The notes under the pieces were generated by a model. The model did no database searches. It saw only the letters and a list, made by a program, of their open reading frames with translations, and was not told the DNA's origin. Position numbers and translations under genes: made by a program. Source: Pelagibacterales bacterium SAG-MED49 (GTDB lineage: Bacteria > Pseudomonadota > Alphaproteobacteria > Pelagibacterales > Pelagibacteraceae). Taken from it: a stretch of 45,689 bases of DNA. Positions 9,570-19,856 of this stretch are shown here, in pieces. Position 1 is the first letter of the stretch; every line of letters begins with the position of its first letter. Location: the NCBI GenBank assembly GCA_014653365.1, contig JACWEQ010000010.1, forward strand, positions 1 through 45,689, read 5' to 3'.

Positions 9570-10347
9570 AATTTATGGTCTTTTTTTAAGACATTTTTAT
9601 TTAATAAGTAGATCTTTTCCAAGAATATTAGATTTAATATATTGGCCATCTATCCAAATAACCTTATGGGGTTTTATTTCAAATTTTTTTGCAGCCAATA
9701 GTAATTATTATGATGGTGCTGTTGGAGTGATTCTATCTTGCGCCATCCTTTATGACTTTTTATTTAGAACAAGTATTGGTTTTAATATGTTATTTTTAGA
9801 AGAAATTTGGAGTAGAAATTTTACCAATCTTTTTATTGCGCCAATGAAGATTAGTGAAATTATTGTGTCACTAGTTTTTACAGCTTTAATTAGAGCCTTG
9901 ATAGGTCTTGTACCAGCAATATTACTAACTTCTCCACTATTTGGAATATCTTTATTAGATTTAGGTTTGCCATTAGCATTTCTTTTTTTGAGTTTATATA
10001 TTTTTGGAATTACACTTGGTATTTTTGTTGCCTCAGGACTATTAAGATTTGGACCATCTTTTGAAAATATTGCTTGGTCTACAATGTTTCTGTTGGCACC
10101 TTTTGGCTGCATTTATTATCCAGTTGAAATTTTGCCAGAAATTTTTCAATCAATAGCTTATTTGCTTCCACTAGTTTACATTTTTGAAGAAACAAGAAAT
10201 ATACTGGTCAATCAATTAGTAAATTATGAAAATATTATTCAAGCACTTTATCTAAACGCTATATATCTATTTATAGCAATATCTGTATTTTATTATTCTT
10301 TTGATAAAGCCAGGGATAAAGGAACTTTAATCAATATTGGTGAATAA
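9556..10347 (+). CDS. ABC-2 type transporter permease
   Basis: A 263-residue membrane protein with about six hydrophobic helices, with the ABC-2 permease pattern: an amphipathic N-terminal stretch, a membrane core and a motif near LAPFGCIYYPVEILPEIFQ (about 178-196), resembling the typical P-hyper-E-hyper-LP segment of NodJ-like permeases. It overlaps its ATPase by 14 bases. Its stop codon is 2 bases from the CCA end of an opposite-strand tRNA-Arg. Substrate is not inferable. Confidence 0.9.
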   Translation: MSLTRIYGLFLRHFYLISRSFPRILDLIYWPSIQITLWGFISNFFAANSNYYDGAVGVILSCAILYDFLFRTSIGFNMLFLEEIWSRNFTNLFIAPMKISEIIVSLVFTALIRALIGLVPAILLTSPLFGISLLDLGLPLAFLFLSLYIFGITLGIFVASGLLRFGPSFENIAWSTMFLLAPFGCIYYPVEILPEIFQSIAYLLPLVYIFEETRNILVNQLVNYENIIQALYLNAIYLFIAISVFYYSFDKARDKGTLINIGE

Positions 10348-10349
10348 AT

Positions 10350-10426
10350 TGGTGCGCCTGCTAGGAGTCGAACCCAGAACCTCCTGATCCGAAGTCAGGC
10401 GCTCTATCCAGTTGAGCTACAAGCGC
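10350..10426 (-). tRNA. tRNA-Arg (anticodon TCG)
   Basis: On the minus strand a 77-base cloverleaf folds with a 7-bp acceptor (GCGCTTG with CAGGCGC), D-arm AGCTCAACTGGATAGAGC, anticodon stem CCTGA/TCAGG around loop CTTCGGA (anticodon TCG, reading CGA/CGN) and T-arm with GGTTCGACTCC. Discriminator A and an encoded CCA are present at 10350-10353. It lies antisense between two plus-strand genes, 2 bases from the permease stop and 23 bases from the rluD start. No terminator follows it on its own strand. Confidence 0.96.
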
Positions 10427-10449
10427 ATATAGTATTAATATTACATTTT

Positions 10450-11430
10450 ATGAAAAAAAACATTAATTTTATTGTAGAAGAGAGTGAAAACAATCTGAGA
10501 GTTGACGTTTTAATCAACAAACGAGAGAAATTAATTAGCAGAACTAGAATTAAAAACCTAATCCTAAAAGAAAAACTTAAATTAAATAATGAGATTATAA
10601 AAAGTCCTTCAAAAAAAGTTTTAGCAGGTGATGAGTTAAGTCTTAATATCCCAGAACCTGAAGAGGCTTCCTTAAAACCTTATAATTTTAAATTAGAAAT
10701 AATTCATGAAGATAAAGATTTGTTGATAATCAATAAGCCAGCTGGAATAATTATGCATCCTGGTGCTGGAAATTATGATAAAACAATTGTGAATGCACTA
10801 ATGCATTATGATAAAGATTCACTCTCAACTATTGGTGATGAACTTAGACCGGGCATAGTTCATAGAATAGATAAAAACACATCTGGATTAGTAGTTATTG
10901 CAAAAAATAATGAAACTCATGAACACTTGTCAAAACAATTCAGTGATCATACTATCACAAGAGTTTATCAACTTTTAATTTGGGGTAAATTAAGACCTTC
11001 TTCTGGAAAAATTGAAACTTATATTACTCGTAGTTCAAAAAATAGACAATTAATGGAAGTTAGCCAATCCAAAGGCAAGCAAGCTATAACAAATTATAAA
11101 ACTATAGAAATATTCGAAAATGATAAAACGCCAACTTTAAGCTTAGTAGAATGTAAATTAGAAACTGGTAGAACTCATCAAATACGTGTTCACATGACTC
11201 ATATGGGAAACAGTATAGTTGGAGATGATAAGTATAAAAAAAAATATAAGAAATTAAAAAATATTAACATGGGATTAGAAAGTTTAATCTCCAAACTAAA
11301 TAGACAATTTTTGCATGCTAAAACTTTAGGGTTTATTCATCCTAAAACTAATGAAGAAATGGTTTTTTCCTCAATTTTGCCACAAGAATTAAATAATTTA
11401 TTAAAAACCCTCAGAAATACTAACGAATAA
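10450..11430 (+). CDS. rluD: 23S rRNA pseudouridine synthase, RluD/RluC family
   Basis: RluD-type enzymes convert uridines of 23S rRNA helix 69 to pseudouridine. An S4 RNA-binding domain occupies about residues 1-80. The catalytic domain follows, with INKPAGIIMHPG and the catalytic-Asp motif HRIDKNTSGL near residue 137. The late block GRTHQIRVHM is also diagnostic. At 326 residues it matches RluD. RluC and RluD share these features. I favour RluD because rluD sits directly ahead of rpoH in many alphaproteobacteria, as it does here. Confidence 0.9.
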   Translation: MKKNINFIVEESENNLRVDVLINKREKLISRTRIKNLILKEKLKLNNEIIKSPSKKVLAGDELSLNIPEPEEASLKPYNFKLEIIHEDKDLLIINKPAGIIMHPGAGNYDKTIVNALMHYDKDSLSTIGDELRPGIVHRIDKNTSGLVVIAKNNETHEHLSKQFSDHTITRVYQLLIWGKLRPSSGKIETYITRSSKNRQLMEVSQSKGKQAITNYKTIEIFENDKTPTLSLVECKLETGRTHQIRVHMTHMGNSIVGDDKYKKKYKKLKNINMGLESLISKLNRQFLHAKTLGFIHPKTNEEMVFSSILPQELNNLLKTLRNTNE

Positions 11431-11471
11431 ATCATTGAAAATTTAGTATAGTTAATTAAATAAATACAGCC

Positions 11472-12365
11472 ATGAGTAGAACATTTAATAATAACCTGCC
11501 AGCTCTTTCTAATGAAGGAGGTCTGTCCTCATACTTAGAGCAAATTAAAAAATTCCCTATGCTTGCAGCTGAGGAAGAATACATGCTGGCTAAAAATTGG
11601 AAAACTACAGGAAATGTTAAAGCTGCAGAAAAATTAGTTACAAGCCACTTGAGATTAGTTGCTAAAATTGCAATGGGATATAAAGGATATGGTCTTCCTG
11701 TAAATGAAATGATTTCTGAAGGTAATGTGGGTCTTATGCAAGCAGTTAAAAAATTTGAACCAGAAAAAGGTTTTAGACTAGCTACTTACGCTATGTGGTG
11801 GATAAAAGCATCCATTCAAGAATACATATTAAGATCATGGAGCTTAGTTAAAATTGGAACAACTACTGCACAAAAAAAATTATTTTTTAATCTAAAAAAA
11901 ATTAAAAATCAAATAGCTCCTCAAGCAGAAGGTGATTTAAGAGATGAACATGTAAGTGAAATATCTAATAAACTTGATGTAAGTAAAGAAGAAGTAATCT
12001 CAATGAATAGAAGGCTTTCTGGTAAAGAATTTTCTTTAAATGCACAAGTTGGTGAGGATGGAGATGAGTGGCAAGATTGGTTAGTTGATAAAGAATTAGA
12101 TCATGATCTTAAATTTGCACACCAAGAAGAAATGGAACAAAGAAAAGATTTATTAAAAAATTCAATTAAAGTTTTAAATGATAGAGAAAAAGAAATTTTA
12201 TATTCAAGAAGATTAAATGATGACCCAACAACATTGGAAGATCTGAGTAAAAAATATAGAATTAGTAGAGAAAGAGTAAGGCAAATAGAAAATAAAGCAT
12301 TTGAAAAACTTCAAAAGCATATGCTGCTTTTAGCTAAATCAAAAAATCTATTAACTGTTAATTAA
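11472..12365 (+). CDS. rpoH: RNA polymerase heat-shock sigma factor (sigma-32)
   Basis: RpoH directs RNA polymerase to chaperone and protease genes. Region 2 contains the [17 protein letters not shown] and [19 protein letters not shown] blocks. The RpoH box QKKLFFNLK (134-142) distinguishes it from RpoD and RpoS. Region 4.2 with the helix-turn-helix ([17 protein letters not shown]) is near residues 262-280. At 297 residues the length is normal. ftsH, a usual target and regulator of RpoH, is also in this window. The stop shares TTAA with the stop of convergent purA. Confidence 0.96.
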   Translation: MSRTFNNNLPALSNEGGLSSYLEQIKKFPMLAAEEEYMLAKNWKTTGNVKAAEKLVTSHLRLVAKIAMGYKGYGLPVNEMISEGNVGLMQAVKKFEPEKGFRLATYAMWWIKASIQEYILRSWSLVKIGTTTAQKKLFFNLKKIKNQIAPQAEGDLRDEHVSEISNKLDVSKEEVISMNRRLSGKEFSLNAQVGEDGDEWQDWLVDKELDHDLKFAHQEEMEQRKDLLKNSIKVLNDREKEILYSRRLNDDPTTLEDLSKKYRISRERVRQIENKAFEKLQKHMLLLAKSKNLLTVN

Positions 12366-13654
12366 ATCTCAAAAGGATTTTCTATTAAAATAGTATCTTC
12401 TCTTTCTGGGCTAGTGGATATACTTGAAACTTTTGCACCTATAAAATCTTCTACTGCATAAATATATTTTTTTGCATTTTCAGGTAAAGCTTCCATATTT
12501 TTAATTCCATTAGTAGAAGTTTTCCATCCTGGAAAAGTTTTATATAATGGTTTTATTTTTAACTGATCTTCAACAGCAGCAGGCAGATAATCTACTTTTT
12601 TTCCATCCAGTTCATATTCAACACACATTTTAATTTCATCTAATTCATCAAGAACATCTAGTTTAGTAAGTGCAATACCATCTATGCCTGAAATTTTTAT
12701 TGTTTGTCTAACAAGAACTCCATCAAACCAACCACACCTTCTTTTCCTACTTGTTACTGTTCCAAATTCTTTTCCACGTGTACCTAATAATTCCCCAATG
12801 TCATCTGTTAATTCAGTTGGGAAAGGGCCTTCTCCAACTCTCGTTGTGTAGGCTTTTGTAATACCCAAAACATAATTAATAGAATTTGGTCCACATCCTG
12901 ATCCAGTTGCGGCGCTTGAAGCTACAGTATTAGATGATGTAACATAAGGATATGTACCATGATCTACATCAAGTAAAATTCCCTGTGCACCCTCAAATAA
13001 AATTCTCTTCTTTTGTTTTTTAAATTTGTCAATTTTGAGCCAGACTGGTTGAGAAAACTGCAATATTTTTGGCGCAATTTTTAACAAATCAGATTTTAAC
13101 TGTTCTTTTTCAAAGATTTTTTTTTCCAAACCTTTTCTGATTGCATTATGATGAACAAGTACTGCTTCTAGTCTTTGATCCAAATTTTTTTCAGATCTTA
13201 AATCCATTACTCTTATTGATCTTCTACCCACTTTATCTTCATATGCTGGACCAATTCCCCTTCTTGTGGTTCCAATTTTTCCTTTGCCTGCAGCATCTTC
13301 TCTAATTTCATCCATTTCTCTATGGAATGGTAAAATTAAATTTGCTGCTTCAGAAATAATAAAATTATTAATATTTACATCAACTCCTTTTGATTTTATT
13401 TCTTCAATTTCCTCCAGTAAAGCCCAAGGATCAACCACAACACCATTTCCAATAATTGAAACTTTATTTTTTCTAACAATCCCAGATGGTAGTAATCTTA
13501 ATTTATACGTAACTCCATCAATAACCAATGTATGGCCTGCATTGTGTCCACCTTGAAATCTAATAACTACATCTGCTTGCTCTGAAAGCCAGTCAACAAT
13601 TTTTCCTTTTCCTTCATCTCCCCATTGAGATCCAACTACAACTATATTTTTCAT
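12362..13654 (-). CDS. purA: Adenylosuccinate synthetase
   Basis: PurA joins IMP and aspartate using GTP, the first committed step to AMP. The N-terminal GTP loop [11 protein letters not shown] (8-18), the GGHNAGHT block, the [13 protein letters not shown] stretch and [20 protein letters not shown] are all present. The 430-residue length is standard. It ends the long minus-strand run. Its ATG overlaps the thiD stop by one base (TAATG), and its stop overlaps rpoH by 4 bases. Confidence 0.97.
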   Translation of the reverse strand: MKNIVVVGSQWGDEGKGKIVDWLSEQADVVIRFQGGHNAGHTLVIDGVTYKLRLLPSGIVRKNKVSIIGNGVVVDPWALLEEIEEIKSKGVDVNINNFIISEAANLILPFHREMDEIREDAAGKGKIGTTRRGIGPAYEDKVGRRSIRVMDLRSEKNLDQRLEAVLVHHNAIRKGLEKKIFEKEQLKSDLLKIAPKILQFSQPVWLKIDKFKKQKKRILFEGAQGILLDVDHGTYPYVTSSNTVASSAATGSGCGPNSINYVLGITKAYTTRVGEGPFPTELTDDIGELLGTRGKEFGTVTSRKRRCGWFDGVLVRQTIKISGIDGIALTKLDVLDELDEIKMCVEYELDGKKVDYLPAAVEDQLKIKPLYKTFPGWKTSTNGIKNMEALPENAKKYIYAVEDFIGAKVSSISTSPEREDTILIENPFEI

Positions 13655-14466
13655 TATCTAAATTTTTTATTTATACTCATTGAATTGAGGTGATTAATCG
13701 GACCATGACCTTTACCATAGTTAGGGTTTGTTGTTATGGCAGAACTTACATACTTAATTCCAAGCTCACAAGATTTCTTTAAAGGTTTTCCACATGATAA
13801 AAATGTAGTTATTGCACTAGATAATGTACATCCAGTTCCATGAGTATTTCTTGTTTTATATCTTTGACTATTAAATATTTTTATATCAGATTGATTAACA
13901 AAAATATCATGGACTAATTTAGATTTTAAATGACCACCTTTGATAAGAACATTTTTTGACCCATACTCTATTAACTTATTAGCAGCATAAATCATGTCTT
14001 CCTTATTTCTTATAACAGTTTTAGTTAAAATTTCTGCTTCAGGAATATTAGGTGTTATTAAAGTGACCTTTTTAATCAAATTAGTTTTAAGTAAATTAAT
14101 TGCTTTATCATCTATCAATTTTGCTCCACCTTTTGCAATCATTACTGGATCTAATACGATCTTTTTAATATTAATAATCTTTAGTGATTTGACAACAGAT
14201 TCTATAACTTTAGTTGAATGCAACATGCCAATTTTTATACCATCAGGCTTAATATCATTTGAAGTAAATAATATTTGATTTAAAATCTCTTTAGGGTCAA
14301 GAGGAACAATTGACTTAACCCCAGTCGTATTTTGAGATGTAACTGCTGTTATAGCGGTCATAGCATAAGATCCTAATGCTGTAACAGTTTTAATATCTGC
14401 TTGAATGCCCGCTCCACCAGATGAGTCAGATCCTGCTATAATTAATATTTTTGATTTAGGCTTCAA
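13654..14466 (-). CDS. thiD: Hydroxymethylpyrimidine/phosphomethylpyrimidine kinase
   Basis: ThiD phosphorylates the thiamine precursor HMP twice. Features: [19 protein letters not shown] at the start (residues 9-27), [24 protein letters not shown] near 145 and the late anion-hole motif [12 protein letters not shown]. The length of 270 residues is typical. With thiE elsewhere in this window, the cell can couple the two halves of thiamine. No thiC or thiG is present here; SAR11 cells are known to depend on an external HMP precursor. It sits 1 base after glmM. Confidence 0.95.
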   Translation of the reverse strand: MKPKSKILIIAGSDSSGGAGIQADIKTVTALGSYAMTAITAVTSQNTTGVKSIVPLDPKEILNQILFTSNDIKPDGIKIGMLHSTKVIESVVKSLKIINIKKIVLDPVMIAKGGAKLIDDKAINLLKTNLIKKVTLITPNIPEAEILTKTVIRNKEDMIYAANKLIEYGSKNVLIKGGHLKSKLVHDIFVNQSDIKIFNSQRYKTRNTHGTGCTLSSAITTFLSCGKPLKKSCELGIKYVSSAITTNPNYGKGHGPINHLNSMSINKKFR

Positions 14467-14467
14467 T

Positions 14468-15799
14468 TTATTTAATTCTTTTTGAAATAATTTTTATACA
14501 ATCATTCAGAAGCTCTTTATTATTACTTTCTGCCATTACTCTAATTTTTGACTCCGTTCCAGATTTTCTTACCAATATCCTACCTTGGCCTTTGATTAGT
14601 TTTTTAGCAATCTTTATAGATTTTTTTACTTCAATGTTCTTTATTATTTCTTTATCTTTTACTGCAATGTTTTTTAATATTTGTGGTGTTTTTTGAAATT
14701 TATTAAAAAATTCACTAGCTTTTCTCCCTTTTCTTATTGCAAATAATACTTCAAGAGCAACAAGTAAGCCGTCTCCAGTTGTTGCAAATTTCCCTAAAAT
14801 AATATGTCCAGATTGTTCACCGCCTAAATTGAAATTATTTTTTTTCATTTTTTCTTTTACGTATCTGTCACCTACATTTGCTCTAATAAATTTAATTTTC
14901 TCTGATTTGAAGAATTTTTCTAGGCCATAATTAGACATTAATGTTCCAACCACACCTCCTTTTAACATTTTTTTATTTTTCCATCTTGTTGCTAAGGCTG
15001 CAATTATTTGATCACCATCAATTATATTTCCTTTTTCATCACACATAATTATTCTATCAGCATCACCATCGAGAGATATACCTAGATGTGCATTATTTTT
15101 CTTTACAGCAAATTTAATTTTATTTGGATAAGTTGATCCACAATTATTATTAATATTAAGGCCATTCGGATTAATGCCAATCGATATTACTATTGCTCCT
15201 AATGATCTTAGCAACTCAGGCCCAGCTTTGTAACCTGCCCCATTCGCACAATCAATTACAATCCGTAATCCTCTTAGATTAAATTCTTTACTAAAATTTT
15301 TTTTCAAAATTTTTAGATAATCTTTTGTACCACTCTCTAATCTCTTTACTCTTCCTAATTTATCTGGATTTGATAGATTTTTTTTAATATTTTTATCTAT
15401 TAGATTTTCAATCTTTTTTTCAATGCTATCTGATAATTTCATGCCATCAGGACCAAATAACTTTAATCCATTATCATGATGAGGATTATGAGAGGCTGTA
15501 ATCATTATTCCCATATTTGCTTTCATTAATTTTGTAAGCATAGCTAGTCCATTTGTTGGCAATGGACCTAATGTATAAACATGCATTCCAGCAGAAGTAA
15601 GTCCTGACACCAATGCTGGTTCAAGTGTATAGCCAGATAATCTAGTATCTTTAGCAATTATCACAGTTTGTTTTCTTTTTTTTTGTGACTTAAAATATGT
15701 TCCAGAGGCCAATCCAAATTTAAAAAACATATCACCATTAATATTTTTACTATTAATTGCTCCTCTTATTCCGTCTGTGCCAAAATATTTTTTTGTCAT
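14468..15799 (-). CDS. glmM: Phosphoglucosamine mutase
   Basis: GlmM interconverts glucosamine-6-phosphate and glucosamine-1-phosphate for peptidoglycan and LPS precursors. The N-terminal FGTDGIRG (6-13), the phosphoserine loop TASHNPHHDNG with Ser103, the Mg-binding DGDADR (244-249), the sugar-specificity GGEQSGH loop and the C-terminal phosphate site RKSGTESKIRVM mark GlmM rather than PGM/PMM. The length of 443 is standard. The gene order ftsH-folP-glmM is the widespread conserved one. Confidence 0.96.
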   Translation of the reverse strand: MTKKYFGTDGIRGAINSKNINGDMFFKFGLASGTYFKSQKKRKQTVIIAKDTRLSGYTLEPALVSGLTSAGMHVYTLGPLPTNGLAMLTKLMKANMGIMITASHNPHHDNGLKLFGPDGMKLSDSIEKKIENLIDKNIKKNLSNPDKLGRVKRLESGTKDYLKILKKNFSKEFNLRGLRIVIDCANGAGYKAGPELLRSLGAIVISIGINPNGLNINNNCGSTYPNKIKFAVKKNNAHLGISLDGDADRIIMCDEKGNIIDGDQIIAALATRWKNKKMLKGGVVGTLMSNYGLEKFFKSEKIKFIRANVGDRYVKEKMKKNNFNLGGEQSGHIILGKFATTGDGLLVALEVLFAIRKGRKASEFFNKFQKTPQILKNIAVKDKEIIKNIEVKKSIKIAKKLIKGQGRILVRKSGTESKIRVMAESNNKELLNDCIKIISKRIK

Positions 15800-16851
15800 T
15801 AGTTTTTAAATAATTTCTTAAAGACTTTTATTCCTTGCAACAATTCATTAACATCATGAATTCTTAAAATTTGAATTCCCTGTGACATCAAATAAATCGA
15901 TGAAGCAACTGTTCCACCAATTCTACTTTTTGTATCATTTTTTCCAGAAATTTCTTTAATAAATCTTTTTCTTGAATTACCAACAAGTATAGGAAAACCA
16001 AGTGAGTGGAAAATAGAAATATTACTAATTAAATTCATATTATGTTTCAAATTTTTTCCAAAACCTATACCTGGATCAACAATTATTTTACTATGTTTTA
16101 TGCCAATAGATCTTAAAAACTTAATTTTTTTCTCAAAAAAATCATATATATCCAACAATTCATTTTCATATCGTGGATGATTTTGCATATTTTCAGGAAT
16201 TCCTTGAATGTGTTGAATGACAAGAGGAATTTTGTATTTTTTTAAAATATCTATAGTTTTAGCATCATAGCTCAAACCAGATACATCATTGATCATTTTA
16301 ATTCCTAATTTTATACCTTTTTCCATTATTTCTGATTTTCTAGTATCGAGTGATAAAGGAATTTTTTTACTTATAGATTTTATTATTTTTTCTATTCTGC
16401 TCCATTCTAGTTTTATATTTATTGCATTTGATCCGGGCCTAGTAGACTCTCCACCAACATCAATTATATTTGCTCCTGATTGAAACATTTTTAATGCATG
16501 ATCGGTTCCTTTTTTTTTAGAATTAAATTTTCCCCCATCGGAAAAACTATCTGGAGTAAGATTTAATACACCCATTATATTTGGTATCTTTTGAAAATTT
16601 AAATTTGCAAAGTTTTTTTTTTTTGACTGAATTTTTTTTAAATCTAAATATATTTGTTTTCTCAATAACTTTGGCAAGTTATCTAATTCTATGATGGAAA
16701 TTTTTTTTTTTGATCGTCTTGAAATTATTTCTAAATGAGCAAATGATATTTCTTTATTATTATTTAAAGGGAGCGTTTTTTTTTTACTTACTAATAATTT
16801 TGATTCTTTACCATAATAGAAATTACACACTCTCGTGTAATATCTTCTCAT
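15799..16851 (-). CDS. folP: Dihydropteroate synthase with N-terminal extension
   Basis: FolP condenses the pterin diphosphate with p-aminobenzoate in folate synthesis. The TIM-barrel core begins near residue 93 with MGVLNLTPDSFSDGG (93-107), followed by GANIIDVGGESTRPG, the DTRKSEIM stretch, the GIGFGKN loop and GNSRKRF. About 90 residues precede the core. Similar extensions occur in alphaproteobacterial FolP proteins, with a Y-Y start and an LEIISR-like strand, so I keep the upstream ATG. Its ATG lies 5 bases after the ftsH stop, and its stop overlaps glmM by one base. Confidence 0.93.
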   Translation of the reverse strand: MRRYYTRVCNFYYGKESKLLVSKKKTLPLNNNKEISFAHLEIISRRSKKKISIIELDNLPKLLRKQIYLDLKKIQSKKKNFANLNFQKIPNIMGVLNLTPDSFSDGGKFNSKKKGTDHALKMFQSGANIIDVGGESTRPGSNAINIKLEWSRIEKIIKSISKKIPLSLDTRKSEIMEKGIKLGIKMINDVSGLSYDAKTIDILKKYKIPLVIQHIQGIPENMQNHPRYENELLDIYDFFEKKIKFLRSIGIKHSKIIVDPGIGFGKNLKHNMNLISNISIFHSLGFPILVGNSRKRFIKEISGKNDTKSRIGGTVASSIYLMSQGIQILRIHDVNELLQGIKVFKKLFKN

Positions 16852-16856
16852 GTATT

Positions 16857-18764
16857 TTAATGAACTATTTTTGGTTTCAGGCCCATCGCACCTAAGGCTG
16901 AGCTTTGATCGTCATTTTCTTCTGGTTTTTCAATAATTTTATCTTTTGGATATAAATTCTTGTTAATTATATTTTCAATCTCTTCTCCAGAAAGAGTTTC
17001 ATAAGTTATAAGAGCTTTTGCAATTTTATGTAAATCATCAATTTTATCAGTTAATATTTTCTTTGCTTGGCCATAACCTTCATCAATTAATTTTCTTATC
17101 TCTTTATCTATCTTTTGAGAGGTTTCCTCTGAAACTGATTGCGTTTGGGTAACAGATCTTCCTAAGAATACCTCTTCTTGATTTTCTCCATACTCTACTG
17201 GACCCATTTCTTCACTCATTCCATACTTTGTTACCATTGCTCTGGCTAGTTGAGTGGCTTGGTTGATATCAGATCCACTTCCACCACCTGCTCCTGTAGA
17301 TATATCATCTTTTCCAAATATTATTTCTTCTGCAACTCTTCCACCAAAACATACTGCCATTCTAGCTTTTAAATATTTAATTGAATAACCATGCTTGTCT
17401 CTTTCTGGCAAATTCATTACCATACCAAGTGCTCTACCTCTAGGTATAATTGTAGCTTTATGTATGGGATCATAGCTAGACATGTTAATAGACACTAAGG
17501 CATGTCCTCCTTCATGATATGCTGTTAATTTCTTCTCATCTTCCGTCATTACCATTGAGCGTCTTTCTGCTCCCATCATCACTTTATCTTTAGCTTCTTC
17601 AAATTCAGTTAAAGTTACAATTCTCTTATTTTTTCTTGCTGCTAATAAAGCTGCTTCATTAACTATATTTGCAAGATCAGCACCTGAAAAACCTGGGGTT
17701 CCTCTTGCTACAGTTCTTAAATTTACATCTGGTGCCATCTTAATTTTTTTAACATGAACTTTTAAAATTTTTTCTCTTCCAATTATATCAGGGTTAGACA
17801 CAACAACTTGTCTATCAAATCTCCCAGGTCTTAATAAAGCTGGATCAAGTACATCGGGTCTGTTAGTAGCGGCGATTATAATAACACCTTCGTTTGTATC
17901 AAAACCATCCATCTCAACTAGTAATTGGTTTAAAGTTTGTTCTCTCTCATCGTTTCCTCCACCTAAACCTGCACCTCTACTTCTACCTACAGCATCAATT
18001 TCATCTATAAAAATTATACATGGTGAGTTTTTTTTACCTTGTTCAAACATATCTCTTACTCTTGATGCACCTACACCAACAAACATCTCAACAAAGTCTG
18101 AGCCTGAAATTGTAAAAAATGGAACTCCAGCTTCTCCAGCAATTGCTCTTGCTAATAAAGTTTTTCCAGTTCCTGGAGGTCCAACCAATAAAGCTCCTCG
18201 GGGAATTTTTCCACCCAATCTACCAAATTTTTTTGGATCTTTCAAAAATTCTACAATTTCCTCAACTTCTTCTTTTGCTTCTTCTATTCCTGCAACATCA
18301 TTAAATGTAACTTTTCCTTTAAGCTCATTCATTATTTTAGCTTTAGACTTTCCAAATCCCATTGCACCGCCTTTGCCGCCTTGCATTTGTCTCATAAAGA
18401 AAATCCAAACAGCAATTAATAATAACATTGGAAACCATGACAAAAGTACGCCAAGCAAAGATGGCATCTTATCTTCTAAAGGTGCAGCTGAAATGCTTAC
18501 TCCTTTGTCTGATAATTTTTCAATTAAATTTGGATCATTAGGAGAATATGTGGAAAATGAGTTACCATTTGAAAAAACTCCTTTTATATTATTTCCTTGA
18601 ATATCAACTTTTAAAACTTCTCCATTTTCTACTGAAGTTAAGAATTCAGAAAATATAATCTGATTTCCACCTCTAACATTTGACTGGGGATTTTTAAACA
18701 TGTTGTAAAGACCAATAGTTAAGAAAACTATAATTCCCCACATTGCGAGATTTTTTAAATTCAT
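16857..18764 (-). CDS. ftsH: ATP-dependent zinc metalloprotease FtsH
   Basis: FtsH is the inner-membrane AAA protease that removes damaged membrane proteins and, in other bacteria, RpoH and LpxC. It has two membrane helices (about 5-23 and 103-124) flanking a periplasmic domain, Walker A GPPGTGKT (195-202), Walker B IIFIDEID (250-257), the second region of homology ending GRFDRQ, and the zinc site HEGGH (417-421) with Asp499 as likely third ligand. The length of 635 is normal. It sits between tilS (66-base gap) and folP, the usual order. Confidence 0.97.
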   Translation of the reverse strand: MNLKNLAMWGIIVFLTIGLYNMFKNPQSNVRGGNQIIFSEFLTSVENGEVLKVDIQGNNIKGVFSNGNSFSTYSPNDPNLIEKLSDKGVSISAAPLEDKMPSLLGVLLSWFPMLLLIAVWIFFMRQMQGGKGGAMGFGKSKAKIMNELKGKVTFNDVAGIEEAKEEVEEIVEFLKDPKKFGRLGGKIPRGALLVGPPGTGKTLLARAIAGEAGVPFFTISGSDFVEMFVGVGASRVRDMFEQGKKNSPCIIFIDEIDAVGRSRGAGLGGGNDEREQTLNQLLVEMDGFDTNEGVIIIAATNRPDVLDPALLRPGRFDRQVVVSNPDIIGREKILKVHVKKIKMAPDVNLRTVARGTPGFSGADLANIVNEAALLAARKNKRIVTLTEFEEAKDKVMMGAERRSMVMTEDEKKLTAYHEGGHALVSINMSSYDPIHKATIIPRGRALGMVMNLPERDKHGYSIKYLKARMAVCFGGRVAEEIIFGKDDISTGAGGGSGSDINQATQLARAMVTKYGMSEEMGPVEYGENQEEVFLGRSVTQTQSVSEETSQKIDKEIRKLIDEGYGQAKKILTDKIDDLHKIAKALITYETLSGEEIENIINKNLYPKDKIIEKPEENDDQSSALGAMGLKPKIVH

Positions 18765-18830
18765 GAGTATAAGATAATAATTATTGCAAGTTTAACAAGT
18801 GACAAAATATCATAAAATATTAGAATTTTA

Positions 18831-19856
18831 TTACTCTTTTGACAATATAATTGTCCCATTTACTTTTTTAATTACACAACCACCCAAAGTAACCTTAAAT
18901 GTAGTTTTAGTATCTATTAAATCAAAAATTCTATCAATTTTTTTTCCTCTTACAGGATAATATTTTTTTCCTACAAATTTTATTACATCAACAAATGACC
19001 TAAATACAACTTCTTCTGATTGGGAAAAAAAATCTTCTCTCAAGATAACATTTTCTTTTTTTTGTAAAATAGTTACGTTTTTTTCTAAATTTTTTTTAAC
19101 ATAAAATTTAATATTTTCGTTAGCAAGCTTTAGATTTTTTATTGTTAAATAAAATTTATTTCTGTCTAATCCCTCTAAACCTAATTGTCTTAAAAAGTTT
19201 CTTATTTTTACTCTCTTAAATTTGTCATCTTCATTTGACGGATCAACAACATATGAGCCAAATATAAAATTACTAAGATAAATCAAATCTTTTTTATTAA
19301 AATTTATTAAAGGTCTAATTAGATTAATTCCATCTCTTTGTGTTTCTTTACCTAAAGAAACCAACCCATTAAGGCCACTGCCTCTTAAAATTCTCATAAA
19401 AAAATTTTCGAATAAATCATCTAAATGATGACCCAATAAAATATTATTTATCTTTGATTTTTTAGCCTTTTTAATCAATAATTCATATCTTTTATCTCTA
19501 GCAATAGATTGAATATTTTTTTTTGGTTTGATTCCTTTCCAAGTTAAAATATTTAGATTTATTAAATATGTTTTTAAATTTTTTTGAACATTTTTTGCTT
19601 CGGAGGTTGAATTATTTCTCAACCTATGGTCAACAATAAGATATTTAACATCTAAAGATTTTTTAATTGAATATATTTTTGTCAAAAATGACAAAGCAAG
19701 GCTATCGGGGCCACCCGAAACAGCTACGATAAAATTTTTATTAATATTTAAATTATCCTCAAATTTTTTATAAATTTTTAGAGTTCGCTTATCTTTTAAT
19801 TTATCTAGTAAAAATTTATGAGTCTTGCTTGATACATTCAAATTTTTTTGACTCAT
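18831..19856 (-). CDS. tilS: tRNA(Ile)-lysidine synthetase
   Basis: TilS attaches lysine to C34 of the CAU tRNA-Ile so that it reads AUA, a codon expected to be frequent in this AT-rich genome. The PP-loop SGGPDS is at residues 47-52, followed by VDHRLR and the GHHLDDLFENFFMRILRGSG block. At 341 residues it is shorter than E. coli TilS (about 430) and probably lacks most of the C-terminal domain, though a final strand-rich segment remains. It overlaps the cpoB 3' end by 41 bases. Confidence 0.93.
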   Translation of the reverse strand: MSQKNLNVSSKTHKFLLDKLKDKRTLKIYKKFEDNLNINKNFIVAVSGGPDSLALSFLTKIYSIKKSLDVKYLIVDHRLRNNSTSEAKNVQKNLKTYLINLNILTWKGIKPKKNIQSIARDKRYELLIKKAKKSKINNILLGHHLDDLFENFFMRILRGSGLNGLVSLGKETQRDGINLIRPLINFNKKDLIYLSNFIFGSYVVDPSNEDDKFKRVKIRNFLRQLGLEGLDRNKFYLTIKNLKLANENIKFYVKKNLEKNVTILQKKENVILREDFFSQSEEVVFRSFVDVIKFVGKKYYPVRGKKIDRIFDLIDTKTTFKVTLGGCVIKKVNGTIILSKE

